Assembly (NCBI GenBank): GCA_041441465.1
Contig: JASDSY010000031.1
Coordinates: forward strand, 124,001-188,000
DNA length: 64,000 bases
Direction of reading: 5' to 3'
Origin: JASDSY01 sp041441465
GTDB lineage: Bacteria; Muiribacteriota; UBA9980
Of this stretch, positions 46,697 through 55,950 are shown piece by piece. Position 1 is the first letter of the stretch. Each line of letters opens with the position of its first letter. Both the position numbers and the translations under genes were made by a program. The notes beneath the pieces were generated by a model. The model searched no databases. It worked only from the letters and a program-made list of their open reading frames with translations, and was not told where the DNA came from.

Positions 46697-46988
46697 TAAT
46701 AATTAATCTCCAAATATTTCGCTATTTAAAAATAATAATTTCTTTTTTTATAGTAATATCAACTAAAAATTTTAATACGACAGTAATTTCACTTCATTTT
46801 AACAGCGCAAGCAGTATCAGTCAATTAAGCCTTAAAATGCCAACTTTAATAAATTAAAAAATATTAAAAATCTTTTTAATATAATGAAAAATATACCAAT
46901 ATTTAAGATATTAATCAAGGAATTAAAATTAAAATTCAACAAAATTTTTTCATATTTTTTTAAAACGCTAATTATTTTTTACTATAAT

Positions 46989-46996
46989 GCCGATAA
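46989..46996 (+). promoter_or_regulatory. Sigma-28-type -10 element upstream of the calcium-repeat protein gene
   Basis: A perfect GCCGATAA with the continuation CGAATAATG, very like the CGATAACAATAGTG of flagellin 1. The -35 is a weaker TAAT (46969-46972) at 16 bases. The 46697-47073 gap otherwise holds AT-rich sequence and a possible six-codon leader frame (ATG at 47020). Confidence 0.5.
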
Positions 46997-47073
46997 CGAA
47001 TAATGGGGGAATAGTTTTCATGGAAAGAAAACTAAAATAAAAAAATAAAATGCCCCGCACGGAGGCGGTTAAA

Positions 47074-48228
47074 ATGGCAGATTTAACATTTTATCAAAAT
47101 TCGGTTCAATCATCACAGATCAATATTTCTTTTAATTTTTCAGTGCAGTCTTCGATCCAGACCAATACCAGCTTAACATCGCAAAATTTAAATCAGTTAA
47201 AAAACTCAGAATCGATATCAACTGCGTCAAATCATAATGCAGCTAAAAGCGATTCATCTGAGATTTCAATCAGCGCACAATCACTTAGCTTTTTAAGAAA
47301 TACCGCAACGGCGGCATTATCAAAAAGGCATACCGCCGCTGAAATAACAAAAAAATTAGAAGCGGCGGCTGCGAAATTTGAAAGATCAATCGAAAGCAGG
47401 TTGAGCAGAATTACCAGCCACCCTAGATTAATGGCTGAAATCAAATCATTATATACGCTGTTAGACGCTCTTTCAGACGGAAACGGCAAATTAAGCGAAG
47501 AATTCGAAAAATTCTGGAACGATTTTTTAGATAACGTCGAATCATATTCTAGCGGCGGGCAAGCAGCTTCGGAAATCAGTGAAAATTTCGAAGCCTTATC
47601 AAGCCAGGCCGCCAGTATCGAACAAACAACAGCAAGTTCTTCCGCGCAGCTCAGCGCAAGTTTCGAATTCAATTTAGAACTAAAAGTAGACAGCAGCCGT
47701 GTAATATTAGCAAGAAAACAAATGACCGACCCGCTCATAATAGACCTTGAAGGAAACGGAGCTGAAATTACAAAAGCAGAAGACGGCATAAAATTTGACA
47801 TAGACGGCGACGGCGGATTGGAACAAACAGCTATATCTTCCGGTAATGACGGACTTTTAGCGCTTGACAAAAACTCAAACGGCATCATAGATAACGGCAC
47901 TGAACTATTCGGCGACCAGAACGGCGCCAAAAACGGATTTTCAGAACTCGCGAAATATGACGAAAACAACGACGGGCAGATTGATTCAAAAGATAGTATT
48001 TATGACGAATTAAAAGTGGTTAAATTCAAAAAAATGTCTGATAATAAGGTAACTCAGGAGTTATTATCACTGAAAGACATTGGAATATTAGCGATAAGCC
48101 TTTCAAAAATTAAAAATATAAACGACATAATAAACGGAAATATTTTAACTCACAAAAGCTCGGTAAGCGGCTTACTCGGAAAAAATTACGGAATTTACGA
48201 GGCAAATTTCGCTAATTATAAATTATAA
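47074..48228 (+). CDS. Calcium-binding-repeat (EF-hand-like) protein, possibly motility-linked
   Basis: 384 residues. The start is the ATG behind GGAGG (47074), not the earlier frame start. The N-terminal half is Ser/Gln/Asn-rich and helical, with no signal peptide (DSSEISISAQS, about 69-79). The C-terminal half has the DPLIIDLEGNGAEIT...FDIDGDGGLEQT...LALDKNSNGIIDNGTELFGD...YDENNDGQIDSKD series (about 220-320) typical of a widespread family next to RTX/EF-hand proteins; the DxDxDG-like loops should bind calcium. The sigma-28-type -10 upstream and the lack of a signal peptide suggest export by the flagellar apparatus, which is an inference. Confidence 0.7.
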   Translation: MADLTFYQNSVQSSQINISFNFSVQSSIQTNTSLTSQNLNQLKNSESISTASNHNAAKSDSSEISISAQSLSFLRNTATAALSKRHTAAEITKKLEAAAAKFERSIESRLSRITSHPRLMAEIKSLYTLLDALSDGNGKLSEEFEKFWNDFLDNVESYSSGGQAASEISENFEALSSQAASIEQTTASSSAQLSASFEFNLELKVDSSRVILARKQMTDPLIIDLEGNGAEITKAEDGIKFDIDGDGGLEQTAISSGNDGLLALDKNSNGIIDNGTELFGDQNGAKNGFSELAKYDENNDGQIDSKDSIYDELKVVKFKKMSDNKVTQELLSLKDIGILAISLSKIKNINDIINGNILTHKSSVSGLLGKNYGIYEANFANYKL

Positions 48229-48307
48229 TATATCCGTTTTTCTTGCTGGCTGAATATATTATTTTACATGTTGTTTCGATAAAAATCCAATTCAAACGAC
48301 GTACCGG

Positions 48308-49474
48308 TTAGACGTAATTAATTACGACCAGTTTGCCTTCTTTTTTTAATTTTTCGGCTATAAGAGGCACTATCGATGTTCTTGGCAAAACACCCATCTG
48401 CCTGAATATTACATCGGTATGCGCCTCATTTTTTGTCTTGCCGACTGTAAAATTAATCCTGTCGGCAAATTGGAAAAGGCTATATAAAGTAGAGACGCCG
48501 CCACGGTTTTGAGCATATTCGCCAGGCTTTTCGTCAAGTATGTTATATACCTGATTTAAAGTCACCGCACCTTCCGTTACAAGGTCAATTCCTTCAAGAG
48601 AATATTTAGGCGGCTCGATAAAATTCACCTGAACGCTGTCAACCTTAAGCGGCTTATCAAGGTAGCGCGACACTATATTGGCAGTGCTCGAACCGCAAAC
48701 TACTTTAATCCCGTCGGATTTCAAAAAATTAGAAACTACCGTATCATCGTCGGACATTTCAAGCGGCGGCCCTGTAAAAATATTCAAAATATTGCCATTC
48801 CGGCAATTTATAAAAGCTACGGTAGTATCATCTCCAAAGCGGTTGCCGCCGGCAAAATTCACTTCCTGTAACGTTTTTATTCTTATATCAGAGTATTTTA
48901 CATTCGTTCTTATACAATTATTTAAAAAACCGCAAAACCCTTCCGAAGTCCAGCCAAGTTTATATGTTATCCCCATACCGGCCTGCGTTACTCCGTCGCT
49001 TGTCACGACAATAGAGTTTCCTTCATCAAGAAAACAGTTGGCTTCCGCGACAACCTCGCCGCCAAGAGTATAATTGCGCTGTTTCAGCAGGGACGCATAA
49101 CGGTTAGTTATTATTATAGGAGACGGCATTTCATAATTTAAAATAGTAGTCGAGCCGTCGTTTAAAACCTGTATGATAGTAAAAACCGCGTAAGGCAAAT
49201 CTTTCATGCGCGCATCATGCATAGTTTGAACTACGTTTTTAAAAGCATCGCGAATTGAAAACCCGCGTTTTATAAGTTCAAGTATCCGCGAGCAGGCCAT
49301 AGTCGCCGCGATATTGGCTTTTATGCCGTGCCCGAGCCCGTCGCTTATGACAATTATCGTATAATTCCAGCTGCGGTCACAGACAACTACATCGCCGCAG
49401 GGCTCGCCCGCCCGCTTCGACTCCTGACTGTATTGCAGCTCTATATGTTTATAATGTTTCGAACCGGATGTCAT
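48308..49474 (-). CDS. PP2C/SpoIIE-type serine phosphatase
   Basis: 388 residues. The PP2C-like fold is seen in GDVVVCDRSWNYTIIVISDGLGHG (about 23-46), YEMPSPIIIT, IVVTSDGVTQAGMG (about 155-168) and FGDDTTVAFINC (about 217-228), which supply the metal-binding Asp residues. The C-terminal 150 residues do not match a family I know. Its ATG overlaps the stop of the DUF3352-like gene (ATGA). SpoIIE-type phosphatases next to sensory [FeFe]-hydrogenases are a recognised arrangement, so it is the likely output of the hydrogenase sensor two genes upstream. Confidence 0.85.
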   Translation of the reverse strand: MTSGSKHYKHIELQYSQESKRAGEPCGDVVVCDRSWNYTIIVISDGLGHGIKANIAATMACSRILELIKRGFSIRDAFKNVVQTMHDARMKDLPYAVFTIIQVLNDGSTTILNYEMPSPIIITNRYASLLKQRNYTLGGEVVAEANCFLDEGNSIVVTSDGVTQAGMGITYKLGWTSEGFCGFLNNCIRTNVKYSDIRIKTLQEVNFAGGNRFGDDTTVAFINCRNGNILNIFTGPPLEMSDDDTVVSNFLKSDGIKVVCGSSTANIVSRYLDKPLKVDSVQVNFIEPPKYSLEGIDLVTEGAVTLNQVYNILDEKPGEYAQNRGGVSTLYSLFQFADRINFTVGKTKNEAHTDVIFRQMGVLPRTSIVPLIAEKLKKEGKLVVINYV

Positions 49475-51321
49475 TTTTTCTCCAAAACCGGCATCAATAC
49501 TTTCTTATCTTCTTTAGCCAGTTCATTTAAAAATTTAATGAAATTCCCTCTGCTTAAATCAAATTTAGACTCAAACTTAACCCCTGAATTTTCAACATAT
49601 CCAAGAAAATAAAAAGATTTTAATATTTTAAGCATATTAAGCTCGCCGACCCCTAATTTATTGCCAGAGTCATTCAGCCATTTAGCAGCTATATCAATCA
49701 AAGGCTCTGAGTTATAAGTCACGATAAAAGAATTAGGACGGTTTTTGATAATTTCCGCCGCGGCAGATACATCATTACTCATCTTTTTTTTATCTTTTTC
49801 TACAGACTCCAGATATTTTAAAATAAATTCAGTCTCGGCCGTATTATAGCTTGCCGCTATATATCCGCCCGACCTATAAACAGGCATGCTTAAATTTTCT
49901 TGAGACATCTCAAATGTAACAATTTCGCCGCCTGCCTGGCCGCTTTTTTTTACCTTGATATCAGCTAAATTTAAAACTTCAGAAAATTTATCAACTAATT
50001 TAAGGCAATAATCAACATTTTTAGGCTTAATTCCATAAATAAAACCATTCTTATTATCGCCGTAAACGATTCCTGAAAAAAACGCCTCGCCGAAAAAATC
50101 AGGCACATATTCTTTAATATCATTTAAAGCGGCGGCAAGTGCCGCTTCATCGGTATCGCCTGTATTTCCTCCATCGCTGATTTCAAATTGATTTTTTATA
50201 TCATCCACAAAAGAAGTTACGTTAAAATCTATTTTTGAAGCAATAAACACAAATGAACTGTCAATAAACTTCAAAGAATCAAATGCCGTTTCTTTTTTAT
50301 TACCAAAGTATTTAACAAACGGGCTTTTTCGATCATCGCCGTCGGCGTAAAAACCGCCAGAAACCATTATTGAAGCATTATCATATTTAAACGAAATAAA
50401 AATACTGTCAACAAATCTTAAAATTTCAGAAAGATAAACTTTTGCGATGCTTAATGATTCGGATTCTGAAACTTCGCCTGCTTTATTTTCACTTTTATCA
50501 TTCTCTTTATTATTTATTCCTGACACTGCAGTTTTTTCTTTAAGCCACAATCCATCTATTTTTGAAATCAAATAGGGCAGCAGGAATGAATTATTTAAAT
50601 ATATATAGACATCAGAAGACTTAATTTTTTCATTATTATTAAAAAATTTAGAAAACTTATCAAGACTGCTGATAGCGTAATTTCGAGGATTCTCGCTTTT
50701 CAAAAGGCCGGCTATTTTTGAAATTGCCTCAACTGACGATGTTTCGCCAAAACCGACAATTATTATATCATCCATAACATAATAAGCTATTTTTAGCGAT
50801 AAATCTTTTTTCAATTTAACGATATTAACGCTTGTTTTTTCTTTGCCTGCTGCAATTTCCACTGTTTCACATGATAAGTCGCCGCTTTCAACCGACATTT
50901 TTAAAAAGCCCTTTTCAAGTCCGGAAAATTTTTCAATCGAATTAATTTTTCCGGCCACGGCAAATGGTATATTTTTTTTAAAATCTGCCTTTTCAATTTT
51001 TTTAAAATCAGTTTCAACACATATCAGCGCTATTTGGGATATTTCAGCAAGAGGCGATATCTCCCTCAAATAAGTCATTAAAAATTTCATCTGCACTTTA
51101 TCGGCGGCATCAAATTCCATCATTTCAATAACATTTGAAATGCGTGAAAAAACGTTCATATTTTTGTAATCAGCCATAATGAAAAAAGGCGTATTTTTAG
51201 GTACCGCCTCGAGCAATTCGCGCGCATCGGCTGACCAGCACGTGCCAAACAAATCGGTTAAAAGAACCGCCGTCAAAAACGCATAAATAGCAACCATTTT
51301 CTTTAATGAATTATAATTCAC
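49471..51321 (-). CDS. Exported DUF3352-like protein
   Basis: 616 residues. A signal peptide (about 1-31, WSADA) is followed by a long periplasmic region that begins LLEAVPKNTPFFIMADYKNMN and repeats the pattern VYIYLNNSFLLPYL, FVFIASKIDF and YIAASYNTAETEFILKYLE, the style of DUF3352 proteins. No enzyme motif seen. Coupled to the phosphatase gene by a 4-base overlap and 22 bases after the sensory hydrogenase gene. How an exported protein fits an H2-sensing operon is unclear. Confidence 0.65.
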   Translation of the reverse strand: MNYNSLKKMVAIYAFLTAVLLTDLFGTCWSADARELLEAVPKNTPFFIMADYKNMNVFSRISNVIEMMEFDAADKVQMKFLMTYLREISPLAEISQIALICVETDFKKIEKADFKKNIPFAVAGKINSIEKFSGLEKGFLKMSVESGDLSCETVEIAAGKEKTSVNIVKLKKDLSLKIAYYVMDDIIIVGFGETSSVEAISKIAGLLKSENPRNYAISSLDKFSKFFNNNEKIKSSDVYIYLNNSFLLPYLISKIDGLWLKEKTAVSGINNKENDKSENKAGEVSESESLSIAKVYLSEILRFVDSIFISFKYDNASIMVSGGFYADGDDRKSPFVKYFGNKKETAFDSLKFIDSSFVFIASKIDFNVTSFVDDIKNQFEISDGGNTGDTDEAALAAALNDIKEYVPDFFGEAFFSGIVYGDNKNGFIYGIKPKNVDYCLKLVDKFSEVLNLADIKVKKSGQAGGEIVTFEMSQENLSMPVYRSGGYIAASYNTAETEFILKYLESVEKDKKKMSNDVSAAAEIIKNRPNSFIVTYNSEPLIDIAAKWLNDSGNKLGVGELNMLKILKSFYFLGYVENSGVKFESKFDLSRGNFIKFLNELAKEDKKVLMPVLEKK

Positions 51322-51343
51322 TAATACCGCTCCCTGTTCGTTT

Positions 51344-53116
51344 TCATATTATCTTTTTCCGGCCGTCATCATTTTTTTCAGAGTCTTCATCGGAAATTTT
51401 CATTAAATTAGTTACAAGTTCCTCACCGCGGGCAGTATTTTCGCCAAGAAGCTTGGCCATCTGCTGCGCCATATTTATTTGATGCTCCAGAAGCTCGCGC
51501 GCCTGCTGGACTGTTTTTTGCCTTATATTCTCAAGCTCTTCCTGACTCTTTTCAAGGTTTGTTATATTGATAAAAATGCCGACATACTGTTTTTCCTCGG
51601 GCATTGTATATAGAATCTCATGGCATACTATATTATAATTCGAATATTTTTCGACAATTTCTATCTGCGTGGACTCGCCGGTCGCGAGTTTTTCAAAATT
51701 AGAAGGATCTATCAGATATGAAATTTTCTTGCCGATTACGACCTCGGTGCATAAAAACATTTTTTTAAAGGCCGCGTTCATGCTTATTATATTAAGCCTG
51801 TCATCGAGTATTACAATCCCGTTAGGGCTTGTTTCTATAATCTTATCAGTCCTGCGTTCGGCAAGCATTCTCATATAAGGAATGCACATCTCAACTTCGG
51901 CCATACCTTTTATAACGGCAACCGCCTTATCGCGGCACGAATTATAACCGCAGGCGCCGCAATTAAGCTCGTCTTCAGGATTGAGCTTGCCTGTGAGCGC
52001 CAGCACTTTTTGTATTTCTTCCTCTGTAATATCCTTTTTTTCTTCGATTTTGAAATGCTTGTAATCGGCTTTAAAATTTTCTGAATCAACTTTTGCCAGG
52101 CTTTTCTTGCCGGTTTGCTCATTAGCAAAATCGATGACTTCCTTGCGGCGTTCGAATAAGTTGGTATCAACCGATATTGCCGGACCGTTAATGCAGCCCT
52201 GATGGCAAAAAAGCGGCTCAATAATTTCTATTTTCGCGCCTTTTTCGGTATTCAGATTCAAAATAGCGGATTTTATATCCTCAAAGCCGCTCACCGAAAT
52301 GATATCCGGCGCCAATCCGTTTGTATCAAGCGAAGCAGTTTTTATAAGACCGCCTATCAACGGAAAATATCGAGCTACAGCTTTAGGAAAATCGTCAAAT
52401 GAACTTTCTTCGCATTCCGATAAATTTATCTGTTCAATTTTAAGCCATTCGTTGAGCTCATTAAAGGTAAGAACCGCGTCGATCAAACCTTTATATTCCG
52501 GCCTCTCAGCCTCGCTTTTTTTCGCAATACACGGGCCTATAAAAATAATTTTTGCCTGCTTCCCCAATTTTTCCTTTAAATATTTAGCGTGTGCAATCAT
52601 CGGCGAGACAATTTGAGCAAGATTCGGTATCAATTCAGGGGTATACTTTTCAATATAATTCACGACAGCCGGGCATGCCGAGCAAATGATAGGCTTTCCA
52701 AGATTAGCGTTCGATTCGTGCGCGGTCAACTTGGCAACAATATCAGCGCCTATGGCAGTTTCCGATATATGCTTAAACCCCAGTTTTCTTAAGGCCGAAC
52801 ATATTCTTTTCTGCTGCCAGTCCTTGAATACAGCCACAAATGAAGGGGCAATACTTACGGCGGCAAGTTCGGAATTTTTGATAATATCAATCGCTTTGCC
52901 TATATCGTTTCTTATAACCTTGGCTTTCTGAGGACATTCCAAAACGCATGTCCCGCATAATATACAGCGTGTCGGATCGACAAAAGCCTGACCGTTAACC
53001 ATTTTTATGGCTTTAACGGGACAGACGCGCAGGCATCGGTAACAATCACGGCATTGCGCTTTGTTAGTGGATATTATTTTATTCTGACCGTTATTTTTTT
53101 CATCGCCATTTTGCAT
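51344..53116 (-). CDS. Sensory-type [FeFe]-hydrogenase with PAS domain (HsfB-like)
   Basis: 590 residues. Two [4Fe-4S] motifs (CRDCYRCLRVCP, CILCGTCVLECP; about 22-60) precede an H-cluster domain in which the catalytic motifs are altered. CSACP (about 145-149) replaces TSCCP, GPCIAK replaces MPCxxK, and EPLFCHQGCINGP replaces the ExMxCxGGC motif; the four cluster cysteines are kept. A [4Fe-4S] motif NCGACGYNSC...EMC (about 395-420) and a PAS domain (about 430-540) follow, then a coiled helix. This is the layout of sensory (group C) [FeFe]-hydrogenases. The start is the ATG at 53116 with AAGGA 10 bases upstream; the GTG at 53125 is too close to it. It lies 42 bases after the 842-aa gene. Confidence 0.85.
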   Translation of the reverse strand: MQNGDEKNNGQNKIISTNKAQCRDCYRCLRVCPVKAIKMVNGQAFVDPTRCILCGTCVLECPQKAKVIRNDIGKAIDIIKNSELAAVSIAPSFVAVFKDWQQKRICSALRKLGFKHISETAIGADIVAKLTAHESNANLGKPIICSACPAVVNYIEKYTPELIPNLAQIVSPMIAHAKYLKEKLGKQAKIIFIGPCIAKKSEAERPEYKGLIDAVLTFNELNEWLKIEQINLSECEESSFDDFPKAVARYFPLIGGLIKTASLDTNGLAPDIISVSGFEDIKSAILNLNTEKGAKIEIIEPLFCHQGCINGPAISVDTNLFERRKEVIDFANEQTGKKSLAKVDSENFKADYKHFKIEEKKDITEEEIQKVLALTGKLNPEDELNCGACGYNSCRDKAVAVIKGMAEVEMCIPYMRMLAERRTDKIIETSPNGIVILDDRLNIISMNAAFKKMFLCTEVVIGKKISYLIDPSNFEKLATGESTQIEIVEKYSNYNIVCHEILYTMPEEKQYVGIFINITNLEKSQEELENIRQKTVQQARELLEHQINMAQQMAKLLGENTARGEELVTNLMKISDEDSEKNDDGRKKII

Positions 53117-53167
53117 ACTGGACACTTCCTTTAAACATTCATATATACCCTGACGATTATTCTATTT

Positions 53168-55696
53168 TTAACTTTTGAAAAGATCGGTAAATTTATGAAG
53201 CTTTGATAGTATCCCAAAGTTGCTCAATATTATTTCAAGCTCCGTGCCAAAAACATCAAGATTTGATATTTTTATATCAATTTTATTGCCTTCCTTAGAC
53301 GGAGTGATCTTAAGCTTGGAATCTATATCATCGACTTTTAAGACCGATTTCATTTTATCATATATCGCCTGGCGGCTCTTTTTAAAATTTTCGCTCATCG
53401 GAACTTCAGGTTCCGCTTCATTAACCGCTTTTGGAGAATCTTCCAATTTTATATCTTCAATTTTTATGATTTCAGGCGGCAATTTAGGCGCTTCTGAAAT
53501 TTCAACGGAGCCGCGGCTGTTTTTTAATTCCTCTGAAATACCAGAAATTTCCTTTCTTAATACTTCGGTTACCTCGGATTTGATAATTTTTGACAGTTCC
53601 TCGAATTTTTTTGCAAACACTCCTGAAAACTCTGCGCTTACCGACTTAATAATATCATCTTTCATTTTTAACAATTCAGCGTTATCCGCGGAATGATCAA
53701 GATTTCTCGTTTTATCCTGCAAAACATTTTGCGAGTCTGAGTGGCGTACAGCTTCAGGTTTTTTATCACTATCGTTAACTTTTTTTTCAATAATGCCGCT
53801 TTGAGGCGGCTTTACGTCATTATGCTTGATATTGTTATTTGCCGCCGGGGAAACCGGAGTTTTAGAAATACCGGCTGTATTTAATGTTTGCGGTTTTTTC
53901 TCAGCGCTGCCGCCGTTTGCCGTTTTTTCCGCAATAACGCTTTTAGCGGCCTCATCATTTTTTTCAATTTTAACAGTTTCAGTTTTTTCAACTATTATAG
54001 AAGGCTTCGTATCTAAATTATCACTGATTTTTGAATCCATAATACCGGTTTTTTCAGCGGTGACAGCTGAAGCATCCGGGCCTTCATGACCATCTTTCGT
54101 ACAGGAATCATCGCTATGTAACTGTTCCGATATATCATTATCAGCAGTCCCGATAATCTCAGTATTTTCAGCGGTATCGTAATTATGTTCTGCAATTGAT
54201 TCCTCCTGCTGAATAACGACTGCTTCTGCCTCAGTTATGACTTTAATTTCCTGCTCGCCCTGGATTATCTCTATTTTCTTTTCCTCGCCTTTTTTCGGCG
54301 ATACATTAAATTTAAACCAATCCCTTAATTCCTTGTCAAATATCTTATACCCTTTCAATTCGCGCGTAATATGAATGGTATAATCTTTAATGAGCGATTT
54401 TTGCAAATCGACGAATGAAAACTTTTTATAAGGCTTAAGGCTGTTATACGAATCGCGAAACAATCTGTCTTCGTCGCAATCCCATCTGTATAAGACCATT
54501 CCGGCAATTACCATTTCCTGATAGTCCTTTACAGGGTAGTAAGGAAATATCAAGGCATTCTCATCATAAGAATAAACACCGTTGCCGCAGCCTGGAACAA
54601 ATAACAGAGACGGATGACCCTTTAATTTTACCTGTTTGTTTTTAAAAACTAAAGGATCCGCTTCGATAAACGAAGCTATAGCCAGGCGTACACTGTCAGG
54701 CAGCTTATCAGGCAGGCCGGAATTTAAACAAGGCGTCGGTTCGACTTTATTCCTTTTTGCCATAAGTTCGCACATCAGTTTTATATGCGCCACTTTTTCA
54801 GTAATAAAACCGTCTTTTTGCTTATTTGTAATATTCATTGATTTTTCATGGAATTTTTCAAGATCGACTTTGGCTTTGCCTTTATTAGTGATCAATTCAA
54901 GTGTTGTTTTTTCTTTAATAACAAGGCTTTCTTCGCATTTCAACAAGTCATTATTAATTCCCGGCTGGTCCCTCAAAAGTTCCGTACGTTCTTTACGTGT
55001 GGAATTCATCGTATTTTCGAGACTGATAAGTTCGAGACGTTCTTCTTTGCTGAGCACCTGGCCGCTCTGGATTTTATATTTAATAAGCGAATAAACATCA
55101 TTAGACTGCTCGATGTTATGAGTAAGCGTCGCAACTCTTATAAACACCTGTTTATCCAATAATCCGCCGAGGTTGGCAAGACAGGCCCTTTTATTTTTTA
55201 GTAAAATTTCTTTTTCGTTTTTTTCAAATTCAATTTTCGCGCACAGCTTTTCATATTCAACATTCATTTTTTCATATTCATAAACACCCGTAAATTTACG
55301 AAGTTCATTTGCAAGCCATGAAGTAATCGTTAAAATTTCAAATTCAGGAGTTATTTTTATGGTCGATGACAGGGTATTATCGATATTATTTTCATCAAAT
55401 CCCGAACCCGGATCAATTATATTATTTGAAATATACCCATAGTCAATAGCATAGCGCTCAAATTTAGTAAACGCCAATTCCTGGCCAGGCTCAAGTAAAG
55501 CCACGCGTTTTTTTATGATATACTCTATTACGCACCAGAAATTATAATTCAGATTTCGTTTAGCAAAAGGGTCTTTAGTATTGGCAAGGTGAGTTTCCAA
55601 CGATTGATTGAAATCTTTTTTTAAATTTTGCGCTTTTTCAGAATTATCGCCTTCAAATATTCTTTCAAGCACGTAATTTTCACATTCTAACGCCAT
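53168..55696 (-). CDS. Large hypothetical protein upstream of the sensory hydrogenase
   Basis: 842 residues from an ATG with GGAG. No family recognised. The N-terminal half (about 1-480) is folded and helical, with a predicted coiled coil at about 140-300 (EYEKLCAKIEFEKNEKEILL, LEKFHEKSMNITNKQKD) and a Tyr/Phe-rich region at about 345-460. A Glu/Asp/Lys/Ser-rich disordered middle follows (about 490-670), then a helical segment (LLKMKDDIIKSVSAEFSGVF, about 685-705) and a compact C-terminus (about 760-842). No signal peptide or membrane span. First gene of the operon with hsfB-DUF3352-phosphatase, behind its own promoter. Confidence 0.65.
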   Translation of the reverse strand: MALECENYVLERIFEGDNSEKAQNLKKDFNQSLETHLANTKDPFAKRNLNYNFWCVIEYIIKKRVALLEPGQELAFTKFERYAIDYGYISNNIIDPGSGFDENNIDNTLSSTIKITPEFEILTITSWLANELRKFTGVYEYEKMNVEYEKLCAKIEFEKNEKEILLKNKRACLANLGGLLDKQVFIRVATLTHNIEQSNDVYSLIKYKIQSGQVLSKEERLELISLENTMNSTRKERTELLRDQPGINNDLLKCEESLVIKEKTTLELITNKGKAKVDLEKFHEKSMNITNKQKDGFITEKVAHIKLMCELMAKRNKVEPTPCLNSGLPDKLPDSVRLAIASFIEADPLVFKNKQVKLKGHPSLLFVPGCGNGVYSYDENALIFPYYPVKDYQEMVIAGMVLYRWDCDEDRLFRDSYNSLKPYKKFSFVDLQKSLIKDYTIHITRELKGYKIFDKELRDWFKFNVSPKKGEEKKIEIIQGEQEIKVITEAEAVVIQQEESIAEHNYDTAENTEIIGTADNDISEQLHSDDSCTKDGHEGPDASAVTAEKTGIMDSKISDNLDTKPSIIVEKTETVKIEKNDEAAKSVIAEKTANGGSAEKKPQTLNTAGISKTPVSPAANNNIKHNDVKPPQSGIIEKKVNDSDKKPEAVRHSDSQNVLQDKTRNLDHSADNAELLKMKDDIIKSVSAEFSGVFAKKFEELSKIIKSEVTEVLRKEISGISEELKNSRGSVEISEAPKLPPEIIKIEDIKLEDSPKAVNEAEPEVPMSENFKKSRQAIYDKMKSVLKVDDIDSKLKITPSKEGNKIDIKISNLDVFGTELEIILSNFGILSKLHKFTDLFKS

Positions 55697-55726
55697 AATC
55701 AACTCCATTATTTTTATAGACACTTT

Positions 55727-55755
55727 ATTTTATCAAAAAAAACGCTAAAATTCAA
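55727..55755 (-). promoter_or_regulatory. Promoter of the sensory-hydrogenase operon
   Basis: The minus strand carries TTGAAT (55750-55755), 17-base spacer, TAAAAT (55727-55732), about 30 bases before the ATG of the 842-aa gene. Confidence 0.6.
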
Positions 55756-55767
55756 CTAATTCAAAAG

Positions 55768-55818
55768 AAAAAACGCCGGCCGCGAATATTAAAGTCCGCG
55801 AACCGGCGTTTTTTTTAT
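55768..55818 (-). terminator. Terminator of the hydrogenase operon
   Basis: An AAAAAACGCCGG arm and an inner CGCG pair with CGCG and CCGGCGTTTTTT, about 135 bases after the hydA stop. The remaining bases 55819-55950 show nothing recognisable. Confidence 0.85.
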
Positions 55819-55950
55819 TTGTTATTATTAACTTAAGATTACGGCTTAATAACAGCCTAAATTCAGTTAATAAGTTGTCAATAGTATTTTTAAATATAAG
55901 TGAAAGTAATTTTTAGCTTTTAAGTTTAGCATTATTCATACATCATACTG

